A stretch of DNA of 45,123 nt from Paracoccaceae bacterium (GTDB lineage Bacteria > Pseudomonadota > Alphaproteobacteria > Rhodobacterales > Rhodobacteraceae): assembly GCA_027486345.1 (NCBI GenBank), contig JAIXPH010000039.1, positions 1 to 45,123 on the forward strand. The letters are read 5' to 3'. The position numbers and the translations under genes are program-made. Shown here one piece after another: positions 1 to 7,256 of the stretch (position 1 is the first letter of the stretch; every line of letters starts with the position of its first letter). The notes beneath the pieces were generated by a model. It had not been told where the DNA came from. It did no database searches and saw only the letters and a program-made list of their open reading frames with translations.

Positions 1-543
1 ACCAGTCGGCATCATAGCCCCGGTCGGCCAGCAACCAGTCCGCCGAAGGCAGGCTGCCCAGCAGGGCCGCGGCACCGGTGTAATCGCTGACCTGGCCTGC
101 GATCATGAAGAAGCGGATCGGGCGTCCATCGGCGTCGGTAACGGCGTGCAGCTTGGTGTTCATGCCGCCCTTGGTTCGACCGATCAGACGGCCCTTCTGG
201 TCGCCGGGTCCCCCTTTTTCGACCGCAGGCTGGTCGCCGTGCGATGCGCCTTGAGATAGGTCGCGTCGATCATCACCGTCTTCGGAACGGCGGCCTCTGC
301 GGCCAGCCCGTCCATCATCCGGGCGAAGACACCCTTGTCACTCCACCGCTTCCAGCGATTGTAAAGGGTCTTGGGCGGGCCGTATTCCTTCGGCGCATCG
401 CACCACCGCAAGCCATTGCGATTGATGAAGATTATGCCACTCAACACCCGCCTGTCATCGACCCGAGGCTTGCCGTGGCTCTTGGGAAAGAAGGGCTCGA
501 GCCGCGCCATCTGCGCCTCTGTCAGCCAAAAAAGGTTGCTCAT
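1..543 (-). CDS. IS5-family transposase made by -1 frameshift, C-terminus off the window
   Basis: The first frame (543 down to 184) encodes 119 residues with the usual IS5 N-terminus: the FFP motif, the GLRWCDAP motif and the first catalytic Asp in VMIDATYLKAH. It ends shortly after a run of five A and five G (reverse complement of 210-219). That run contains A_AAG_GGG, a canonical -1 slippery heptamer. After a -1 shift the reading continues to the window edge as KGGPGDQKGRLIGRTKGG, then MNTKLHAVTDADGRP and LLADRGYDADW, which carries the second catalytic Asp. The two-frame layout is normal for this IS group, so this is likely a functional frameshifted gene and not a broken one. Completeness cannot be judged because the C-terminus is outside the window. 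Confidence 0.85.
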
Positions 544-606
544 CGGTCAGTCTCCTTGAGGAGCCTGAATCACGCCGCGAGAGAATGATCAATGGGTCCT
601 GACCCT
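1..606 (-). mobile_element. IS5-family (IS427-like) insertion sequence, partial
   Basis: The element runs off the left edge of the window, so only its transposase-start end is visible. That end is marked by a short self-complementary terminus, GGGTCCTGACCC, at 594-605. Beyond it, codons of uxuA resume in frame, so the insertion lies inside uxuA. The far terminus and any target duplication are outside the window. The family call rests on the two-frame transposase with a slippery site; the exact right boundary is uncertain by a few bases. Confidence 0.8.
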
Positions 607-631
607 AAAGGCAACGCGACATCTGGATCAT

Positions 632-1771
632 GTGAAACAGACCGGCGCGACCGAGGTGGTTTCCGCGCTTCACCGGATCTATGACGGCTCTGCCTGGGAC
701 GATGCGGATATTGCGGCGCAAAAAGATGCGGTGGCGGCGGCGGGCCTGACGTGGCAGGTGGTCGAAAGCATTCCGGTTCACAATGACATCAAGATCGCGG
801 GGCCGGCGCGGGCGCGCTATATCGGGTGGTACAAGGACACGATCCGGGCACTTGGGCGGCAGGGCATCACGACGCTGTGCTACAATTTCATGCCGGTGGT
901 GGATTGGACCCGCACCGACCTGACCTATCGCATGCCGTCTGGCGGCTATGCACTGCGGTTTGATGCCGTCGATTTCGCCGCCTATGATCTGTTTGTCCTG
1001 CGCCGGCCGCGGGTGACGCAAGATTACACCAACGCTCAGATTGCCGCCGCCGAAACGCGGTTCAGGCAATGGACCGAGGCGGATGTGACCCGCATCGAGC
1101 GCATTCTGATTGCAGGTCTGCCCGCCACCGAGCGCAAGTTTGACCGGACCGGTTTCCAGAATGCGCTGCTGGAATATGAGGGCGTTTCGGCGGATGATCT
1201 GCGCGCCAACCTGACCTATTTCCTGAACGAAATCGTCCCGGTGGCGCAAGAAAGCGGCATTCAGCTTTGCATTCATCCCGACGATCCGCCCTTCAGTCTT
1301 TACGGCTTGCCGCGCGTGGTTTCGACCGCCGCCGATATCCGCGCGATTTTCGCGTCTCCCGATTGCCAGGCCAATGGGTTGACCTTTTGCACCGGGTCGT
1401 TCGGGGTGCGGGCGGATAATGATCTGGTGGCCATGGTCCGTGAATTCGCCCCGCGTATCCACTTTGTGCATCTGCGCAACGTCACCAGTGAACCGGATGG
1501 GTCGTTCCACGAGGCGGATCATCTGGGCGGATCGACGGACATGCCCGCCGTTGTCATCGCGCTGATGCAAGAGCAAGAGCGCCGCAAGGCCGAAGGTCGC
1601 GCCGACTGGCATCTGCCGATGCGGCCCGATCATGGGCATCTGCTGGCCGATGATATTGGCAAGGCGCGGATCAATCCCGGCTATTCCCTGATTGGCCGTC
1701 TGAAAGGCATGGCAGAACTACGCGGTGTCATGCACGGGGCCGCCGCGATGCACAAAATGCTTTCCACATGA
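632..1771 (+). CDS. uxuA: Mannonate dehydratase, 5'-truncated by IS insertion
   Basis: Mannonate dehydratase (EC 4.2.1.8) converts D-mannonate to 2-keto-3-deoxygluconate in hexuronate breakdown in the cytoplasm. The 379-residue frame aligns with E. coli UxuA (394 residues) from about its residue 19. Conserved blocks visible are [40 protein letters not shown] and MRPDHGH, which hold the metal-binding His, Cys and Asp residues. The first in-frame start available is GTG 632, but uxuA-like codons (RHLDHVKQ) already read in frame from about 614, so the native start has been lost to the IS ending near 606. The N-terminal strand with its conserved QTWRW-type motif is missing, so activity is doubtful. 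The gene probably belonged to the same uronide/sugar locus as the transporter and glycosidase downstream. Confidence 0.88.
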   Translation: MKQTGATEVVSALHRIYDGSAWDDADIAAQKDAVAAAGLTWQVVESIPVHNDIKIAGPARARYIGWYKDTIRALGRQGITTLCYNFMPVVDWTRTDLTYRMPSGGYALRFDAVDFAAYDLFVLRRPRVTQDYTNAQIAAAETRFRQWTEADVTRIERILIAGLPATERKFDRTGFQNALLEYEGVSADDLRANLTYFLNEIVPVAQESGIQLCIHPDDPPFSLYGLPRVVSTAADIRAIFASPDCQANGLTFCTGSFGVRADNDLVAMVREFAPRIHFVHLRNVTSEPDGSFHEADHLGGSTDMPAVVIALMQEQERRKAEGRADWHLPMRPDHGHLLADDIGKARINPGYSLIGRLKGMAELRGVMHGAAAMHKMLST

Positions 1772-1983
1772 CGCATGGCGTGACCTGTCCTGGCATGGCG
1801 GCGGGTTGCCCACGCGCTTGGGGATAGTCGCGGCGGCTTGAAGGTCGTCAATCGGGCGTCATCCGGGCGGCTTGGGCCGGATCAGCGCAGGCAGGGTGCA
1901 TTTCAGGATTGCCTGCACCCCGCTTGCATGCCATCCACCGTGCATTCCCACGCAGCCGCGCCGGTCGGCCGAACGGATTGTCC

Positions 1984-3027
1984 ATGGTTACGATCAAACA
2001 AATTGCAGACGCCGTAGGGGTGTCTTCGGCCACTGTGTCGCGCGTGCTGAATTTTGACAGCACGTTGTCGGTCAGTGCCCAGACCCGCAAGTCCATCGTC
2101 GAGACGGCCGAGGCGCTGAACTATGCCACGCCCCGCAACCGCAATCGCAAGTCCGACCAGACAAGGCTTGGACAAAAGATCGCGCTGGTGCATTTTCTGC
2201 GCCCGGACCAAGAGTTGGTGGACCCCTATTATGTCGGCATCCGGCTGGGCATCGAAAGCCGCTGCAATGAGCTGAAACTTGAGGCGATGCAGGTCTATCA
2301 CACCGATTCCGTGCCAGACCCCGCGCTGTTGAAAGCCGCAGCCGGGGTGATTGTCATCGGCCTGCACAGCGGTGCGGAAATCGACTGGGTCATGTCGCAT
2401 AACCCCAATGTCGTGTTTGCGGATTTCTCTCCGGTTGGTGATGAACATGACAGTGTTCGCAGCGATCTGGATCTGGCGATGCGCAAATTGTTGCAGGCCC
2501 TGGATGATCAGGGCTATCGGCGGATGGCGTTCATCGGCTGGGATATTACCAGTTCCCGCAGCACCACCAGCATCTTTGATCGTCGTCTGCCCGCCTATCA
2601 GGATTGGATGCGCGCCAAGGGTCGGTACGAGCCTGACCTGTGCCGCATTGGCGACAACACCGAACAAAGCGGTTACGAGTTGACGCTGAACCTGCTGCAA
2701 AGCGGCGCGCGGCCTGATGCCCTGATTACAGGCAACGACAATATGGCGGTGGGGGCCTATCGCGCCATTCACGAATCCGGCCTGAAAATTCCGGGTGATA
2801 TTGCCGTGGCCAGCTTTAACGACATTCCTGTGGCGCAGTTTCTTAATCCGCCGTTGACCACCGTGCGGTTGCCTGCCGAAGAGATTGGGCAGAATGCGGT
2901 GGATCTGCTGTTTGAGCAGTTGTCGGGGCGCAGCACGCCCAAATGCATCCTGCTGTCGTCGCGTGTGATCCTGCGGGCAAGCACGCGCGGCAAGGGCGTT
3001 GTTGCAGAACCGCTGCCCGACGCGTGA
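1984..3027 (+). CDS. LacI-family (EbgR-like) regulator, C-terminal end altered by IS insertion
   Basis: This is a LacI/GalR-type sugar-responsive repressor with an N-terminal helix-turn-helix (IKQIADAVGVSSATVSRVLN, residues 3-22) and a type I periplasmic-binding-like effector domain. Resemblance to E. coli EbgR is strong (DPYYVGIRLGIESRC, SGYELTLNLL, NDIPVAQFLNPPLTTVR). ATG 1984 is chosen because the HTH begins directly after it. The protein is now 347 residues. Its last ten codons come from the IS903-type element inserted after codon 337. The original end, six codons and TAA 4068-4070, lies on the other side of the element, giving a native length of 343. The change affects only the extreme C-terminus, so partial function is possible. 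It probably controls the ABC transporter and GH2 genes that follow. Confidence 0.9.
   Translation: MVTIKQIADAVGVSSATVSRVLNFDSTLSVSAQTRKSIVETAEALNYATPRNRNRKSDQTRLGQKIALVHFLRPDQELVDPYYVGIRLGIESRCNELKLEAMQVYHTDSVPDPALLKAAAGVIVIGLHSGAEIDWVMSHNPNVVFADFSPVGDEHDSVRSDLDLAMRKLLQALDDQGYRRMAFIGWDITSSRSTTSIFDRRLPAYQDWMRAKGRYEPDLCRIGDNTEQSGYELTLNLLQSGARPDALITGNDNMAVGAYRAIHESGLKIPGDIAVASFNDIPVAQFLNPPLTTVRLPAEEIGQNAVDLLFEQLSGRSTPKCILLSSRVILRASTRGKGVVAEPLPDA
2986..2994 (+). repeat. Target-site duplication, left copy (CGCGGCAAG)
   Basis: These nine bases are repeated exactly at 4041-4049, on either side of the IS903-type element. A 9-bp duplication is characteristic of the IS903 group of the IS5 family. Confidence 0.95.
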
Positions 3028-4040
3028 CTTCCCCTTTCCCCGTCAGGTTCAGGCCAGGCGGACGATCTCGGCTGTTCCGAGGGCGTTGAAGCGGTTCGTG
3101 AGGGCGACGCGGATGTGGATTTCGGCAGTCTGGCGGTCGGGGTCTCTCGCTGCGATGCGCTCGCCAAAGGCCTTCAGGCATCGCATCCTGGCCTCGGCGC
3201 GGCTGCGGACGTGGTATCCTGTCCACCGCTTCCAGAATGCCCTGCCATAGTGACGCGTGGCGCGCAGCGTTTCGTTGCGCGCCAAGGCAGCTGGGCAGTC
3301 TTCCTTCCATGGCCGACCGTTCTTGCGGATCGGGATGATCGCCGTGCCACCGCGCGCGATGATGGCGCTGTGGCAGCGTCGTGTATCGTAGGCACCATCT
3401 GCGGTCACGGTGCCGATGTCTTCGTCGTCTGGGATCTGGTCCAGCAGGTCTGGCAGGACGGGGCTGTCGCCTTCCCGGCTGGGGGTGAACTCGACTGCGC
3501 GGATGTCTGATGTGGCGGTGTCCATGGCCAGATGGACCTTGCGCCATTGGCGTCTTCCCTGGACACCATGCTTGCGGGCCTGCCACTCGCCGTCGCCGAG
3601 GAACTTGATGCCGGTGCTATCTACCAGCAGGTTCAGCGGCCCGTCGGCACGGCGATAAGGGATCTGCACCTTCAGGGTCTTCTGTCGGCGGCACAGCGTC
3701 GAGTAGTCCGGAACGGGCCAGTCCAGCCCCGCCAGCCGCAGCAGGCTTGCGACCATCCCGGCGGTCTGCCTGAGCGGCAGCTTGAACAGCACCTTGATCG
3801 ACAGGCAGAACTGGATCGCCGCGTTCGAGAAAACCGGCGGGCGCCCCCTACGGCCCTCATGCGGCGCGTGCCAGGCCATCTCCTCTTGTCCAGCCAGATC
3901 AGCAGTGACCCGCGCTTCCTGAGCGCAGCGTTGTAGGCGGACCAGTTGGTGGTGCGGTAGCGGGCGGGCTTGGGCTTGCCCATCTAACCGCATGGATTCG
4001 TGATGTGAATCCTTCACGGCGAGAGTTCTGCAACAACGCC
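2995..4040 (-). mobile_element. IS903-group (IS5 family) insertion sequence, complete with TSD
   Basis: The element is 1046 bp. It is bounded by perfect 16-bp inverted repeats, GGCGTTGTTGCAGAAC at 2995-3010 and its complement at 4025-4040, and by 9-bp direct repeats (2986-2994 and 4041-4049). It carries one transposase gene on the minus strand. Deleting the element plus one duplication restores the LacI reading frame through to TAA 4068-4070. The exact duplication indicates a recent insertion. Confidence 0.95.
3049..3983 (-). pseudogene. IS903-group transposase, frameshifted
   Basis: The N-terminus starts at 3983 (MGKPKPARYRTTNWSAYNAA, then GSLLIWLDK). The rest of the protein lies in another frame down to 3049, from EMAWHAPHEGRRGRPPVFS onward. 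It contains the DDE-type motifs LLVDSTGIKFLG, TADGAYDTR and YHVRSRAEARMRCLKAFG. At about 3882-3888 the reading strand has GACAAGAGGAGATGG where family members would read GAC AAG GAG ATG G. This is consistent with a 2-nt AG duplication that breaks the gene. IS903-type transposases normally use one continuous frame, so this copy is probably dead unless the base calls are wrong or rare frameshifting rescues it. Confidence 0.85.
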
Positions 4041-4049
4041 CGCGGCAAG
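4041..4049 (+). repeat. Target-site duplication, right copy (CGCGGCAAG)
   Basis: This is the exact match of 2986-2994. It is followed in the LacI frame by GGG AAG TCG GGC GTG AAG TAA (4050-4070), the orphaned native end of the regulator gene. Confidence 0.95.
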
Positions 4050-4065
4050 GGGAAGTCGGGCGTGA

Positions 4066-4079
4066 AGTAAAATTTTACT
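4066..4079 (+). promoter_or_regulatory. Candidate LacI-family operator (AGTAAAATTTTACT)
   Basis: This is a perfect 14-bp AT-rich palindrome in otherwise GC-rich DNA. It overlaps the original stop codon of the LacI gene (4068-4070) and lies 84 bp before the binding-protein start. A wider dyad, AAGTAAA...TTTACTT, spans 4065-4089. The position between a LacI regulator and its likely target operon supports an operator. The assignment to this regulator is inference. Confidence 0.6.
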
Positions 4080-4162
4080 AAATTTACTTGCGCGACGTAT
4101 CGGAACGCGCTAGCCCTCCAGTTGCGAGACCAGAAAATGAGTCTCGGTCATGGGAGGAAAAC

Positions 4163-5434
4163 ATGAATCAAATGCTTATCCGCGCGCGAAAGTCGGTCTT
4201 CTTGGCCACCGGCATCAGCCTGCTGGCGATGACGTCGGCCTTGGCAGGAGAAGTCACAGTCTGGAGCTGGGACCCGAATTTCAACGGCGCGACGATGAAA
4301 GAGGCGGCGGCCCGTTATTCAGCTTCGCACCCCGATATGACGATCAATCTGGTTGATTTCGCCAAGGCAGACCTTGAACAGAAGCTGCAGGCGCAATTGG
4401 CATCCGGCACCACCGAGGGCCTGCCGGACATCGTGCTGATCGAAGATTATGGCGCCCAGAAATACCTGCTGTCCTTCCCCGGCGCGTTTGAGCCGCTGAA
4501 TGGCAAGATCGACTACAGCGGCTTTGCCCCCTACAAGGTTGAGCTGGCCACCGTAGACGGCAACACCTATTCGATGCCCTTCGATTCCGGCGTGACCGGC
4601 CTGTTCTATCGCACCGACATTCTGGCCGAAGCGGGTTATTCCGCCGCCGATCTGCAAGACATTGACTGGGACCAGTTTATTGAAATCGCCAAAGTGGTGA
4701 AGGAAAAGACCGGCCATCCGATGTTGGGCGTGGATCTGAACGACGCCGGGGCGCTTCGGATTTTGCTGCAATCCATGGGCGGCTGGTATTTCACCGCCGA
4801 TGGCCAGCCGGCGATTGCGGGTGATGCCAAGTTCAAGGCGGCGTTGTCCACCTATGCCAAGCTGTTGCAGACCAAGGAAATCTACAAGCCGGTGTCTGGC
4901 TGGACGGAATACACCGGCGGTTTTGTCAGTGGCGAAGTGGCCTCTGTCTTTACCGGCGTCTGGATGACGGCCACGATCAAGGCCGCCAACATGTCGGGCC
5001 AGTGGGGCGTGGCCCCGTTGCCGAAAATGCCGGGTGTCGAAGGTGCGACCCATGCTTCGAACCTTGGTGGTTCCAGCTGGTACGTGCTGTCGTCGTCGGC
5101 GGAAAAGGATGAGGCTGTGGATTTCCTGGCCGAAGTCTGGGGCAAGGACGTTGATTTCTATCAGAAAATCCTGGTCGATCAGGGTGCGCTTGGCTCGCTT
5201 CTGGCCGCGCGTGAGGGCGAAGCCTACAAGGCCAACGATGCCTATTTTGGCGGGCAGGCCGTGTGGCAAAGCTTCTCGGACTGGTTGGCGGCGGTTCCTG
5301 CTGTGAACTACGGCATCTTCACCAATGAAGTGGACGCAGCCGTTGCGGCGCAATTGCCCGCACTGGCCGAAGGCGGCTCGATTGATGACGCCATCGCTGC
5401 GATTGACGCGCAAGTGCGCGCGCAGATCCAGTAA
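4163..5434 (+). CDS. CUT1 ABC transporter sugar-binding protein
   Basis: This is a periplasmic solute-binding protein of the MalE/family 1 type, 423 residues, that would deliver an oligosaccharide or glycoside to the permeases encoded next. ATG 4163 has a GGGAGG ribosome site eight bases upstream. The first 27 residues form a signal peptide (positive n-region MNQMLIRARK, hydrophobic core, cleavage after SALA). The mature protein starts GEVTVWSWDPNF, typical of the family, and has PDIVLIEDYG, PFDSGVTGLFYRTDIL and a late GG-rich ligand loop. It is the first gene of a run of six genes on the plus strand. A 6-bp hairpin (4125-4130 with 4141-4146) sits in the leader close to the ribosome site. The substrate cannot be read from the sequence; the neighbouring glycosidase suggests a beta-glycoside. 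Confidence 0.9.
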   Translation: MNQMLIRARKSVFLATGISLLAMTSALAGEVTVWSWDPNFNGATMKEAAARYSASHPDMTINLVDFAKADLEQKLQAQLASGTTEGLPDIVLIEDYGAQKYLLSFPGAFEPLNGKIDYSGFAPYKVELATVDGNTYSMPFDSGVTGLFYRTDILAEAGYSAADLQDIDWDQFIEIAKVVKEKTGHPMLGVDLNDAGALRILLQSMGGWYFTADGQPAIAGDAKFKAALSTYAKLLQTKEIYKPVSGWTEYTGGFVSGEVASVFTGVWMTATIKAANMSGQWGVAPLPKMPGVEGATHASNLGGSSWYVLSSSAEKDEAVDFLAEVWGKDVDFYQKILVDQGALGSLLAAREGEAYKANDAYFGGQAVWQSFSDWLAAVPAVNYGIFTNEVDAAVAAQLPALAEGGSIDDAIAAIDAQVRAQIQ

Positions 5435-5544
5435 CCCAAGCCTGACCGGGGCAACCGCGCCCCGGTCAGGTGTATGCAAGACCACAGCGCCACCGGGACA
5501 CGGGGGGCGGTGATGTGGTCCTTGACCGAACTTTGGGGGGAGCT

Positions 5545-6429
5545 ATGGCAAAATCGCGCATCGGTCGCGCCGAGCAACGCAGCGGCTGGCTGTTCATCGC
5601 GCCCACTTTGGTGCTGTTGGGCCTGTTCATGGTATATCCGATCATCTGGTCACTGTGGATGAGCTTTCAGACCGGACGTGGGATGAGCCACAGCTTTGGC
5701 GGCCTGACCAATATCATCCGGCTGACGCAAGATCCGGTGTTTCTGCGGGCGCTGACCAATACCGGAATCTTTCTGGTGGTGCAGGTGCCCATCATGATCG
5801 TGTTGGCCCTGCTGTTCGCGGCGGCGCTGAACAACCCCAAGCTGCGGTTCCGTGGCTTTTTCCGCACGGCGATCTTCCTGCCCTGTGTCACCTCGCTGGT
5901 GGCGTATTCGATCCTGTTCAAGTCGATGTTCGCCAGCGATGGCGTCATCAATGATCTGGCCATCGCATTGCATCTGATGGATGCGCCGATTTCATGGCTG
6001 GGCGATCCGTTCTGGGCCCGCACCGTGATCATTCTGGCCATCACCTGGCGTTGGACCGGGTACAACATGATCTTTTATCTGGCCGCGATGCAGAACGTCG
6101 ACAAGTCGATCTACGAGGCGGCGCGGATTGATGGCGTTCCGGCCTGGGCGCGGTTTGTCTACATCACCTTGCCGATGTTGAAACCGGTGATCCTGTTCAC
6201 GACGGTGATTTCCACCATCGGCACGCTGCAACTGTTTGATGAGGTGAACAACATCACCATGGGGGGGCCGTCGGATTCGACGCTGACGCTGTCGCTGTAC
6301 ATCTACAACCTGACCTTCAAGTTCATGCCCAGTCTCGGTTATGCCGCGACGGTGTCTTATGTGATCGTCATTCTGGTTGCGGTGCTGTCTTTCCTGCAGT
6401 TTCTGGTCGCAAGGGATCGCAAGGCATGA
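5545..6429 (+). CDS. CUT1 ABC transporter permease, MalF-like
   Basis: This inner-membrane permease has 294 residues and about six membrane segments. The first is in the GWLFIAPTLVLLGLFMVYPI region typical of UgpA/MalF proteins. The cytoplasmic EAA loop that docks the ATPase is visible as YEAARIDGVPAWARFVYITLPML. ATG 5545 follows a GGGGGGAG ribosome site. The gene overlaps the second permease by four bases (ATGA), implying translational coupling. It forms the membrane channel with the next gene product. Confidence 0.92.
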   Translation: MAKSRIGRAEQRSGWLFIAPTLVLLGLFMVYPIIWSLWMSFQTGRGMSHSFGGLTNIIRLTQDPVFLRALTNTGIFLVVQVPIMIVLALLFAAALNNPKLRFRGFFRTAIFLPCVTSLVAYSILFKSMFASDGVINDLAIALHLMDAPISWLGDPFWARTVIILAITWRWTGYNMIFYLAAMQNVDKSIYEAARIDGVPAWARFVYITLPMLKPVILFTTVISTIGTLQLFDEVNNITMGGPSDSTLTLSLYIYNLTFKFMPSLGYAATVSYVIVILVAVLSFLQFLVARDRKA

Positions 6430-7244
6430 CCCGGATTTTTGCACAGCTGCGCTTGGGGCTGGTTTATGGCGCGCTTTCACTGGCGGCGTTCGTGTCGATC
6501 TTTCCGTTCTTCTGGATGCTGGTCGGCACCACCAACACCGCCAACGACATCATCAAGGGCAAGGTGACTTTTGGCAGTGCGCTGTTTGACAACATCGCCA
6601 ATCTGTTCGCGCAGGTGGATATGCTGCAGGTGTTCTGGAATTCGGCCTTTCTGGCGATTGTGGGCACCATCCTGACCTTGGCCATATCATCGCTGGCGGG
6701 CTATGCGTTCGAGATGTTTCCGTCCAAAACCCGCGAGCGCGTGTTCGCGGTGCTGCTGCTGACGCTGTCGATCCCGTTTGCAGCGATCATGGTGCCGCTG
6801 TTCGTGATGATGGCCAAGCTGACGCTGATCAACACCTTCACCGCCATCCTGCTGCCCAGCATCGCGTCGGTCTTCATCATCTTCTACTTCCGTCAGGCCA
6901 CCAAAGCCTTTCCGCATGAATTGCGCGATGCGGCCAAGATTGACGGGCTGAAGGAATGGCAGATCTTTCTTTACATCTACCTGCCGGTGATGCGGTCCAC
7001 TTATGCCGCTGCCATCATCATCGTGTTCATGGCGAACTGGAACAACTACCTGTGGCCACTGATCGTCTTGCAGACCAACGACAACAAGACGCTGACGCTG
7101 GTCGTCTCATCGCTCGCCTCGTCCTACTACCCGGATTACGGCGTTGTCATGGTGGCAACCGTTCTGGCGACCCTGCCCACCATCATTGTTTTCTTCCTGC
7201 TTCAGCGTCGCTTTGTCGAAGGGCTGACAGGGTCTGTCAAATAA
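6426..7244 (+). CDS. CUT1 ABC transporter permease, MalG-like
   Basis: This is the second inner-membrane permease, 272 residues, with six predicted membrane segments starting FVSIFPFFWMLVGTTN. The EAA loop reads LRDAAKIDGLKEWQIFLYIYLPVM and the end has the usual RRFVEGLTGSVK. Its start overlaps the upstream permease stop (ATGA at 6426-6429). The glycoside hydrolase gene starts 12 bases after its stop, so both are in one transcript. Confidence 0.93.
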   Translation: MTRIFAQLRLGLVYGALSLAAFVSIFPFFWMLVGTTNTANDIIKGKVTFGSALFDNIANLFAQVDMLQVFWNSAFLAIVGTILTLAISSLAGYAFEMFPSKTRERVFAVLLLTLSIPFAAIMVPLFVMMAKLTLINTFTAILLPSIASVFIIFYFRQATKAFPHELRDAAKIDGLKEWQIFLYIYLPVMRSTYAAAIIIVFMANWNNYLWPLIVLQTNDNKTLTLVVSSLASSYYPDYGVVMVATVLATLPTIIVFFLLQRRFVEGLTGSVK

Positions 7245-7256
7245 GGTTGACCTGCT

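Noticed and set aside
605-1639. 344-residue minus-strand frame over uxuA
   Set aside because: It is a shadow of uxuA, low in hydrophobic core patterns and rich in Arg/His/Gln.
1887-1920. Overlapping hairpins GCAGGCA/TGCCTGC and GGGTGCA/TGCACCC before the LacI gene as an RNA switch
   Set aside because: The two stems are mutually exclusive, but no aptamer signature, T-tract or conserved block is visible; chance is likely in GC-rich DNA.
1-4040. Composite transposon formed by the two IS5-family elements around uxuA and lacI
   Set aside because: The elements belong to different IS5 groups with different ends, and the second has its own 9-bp target duplication, so they inserted independently.
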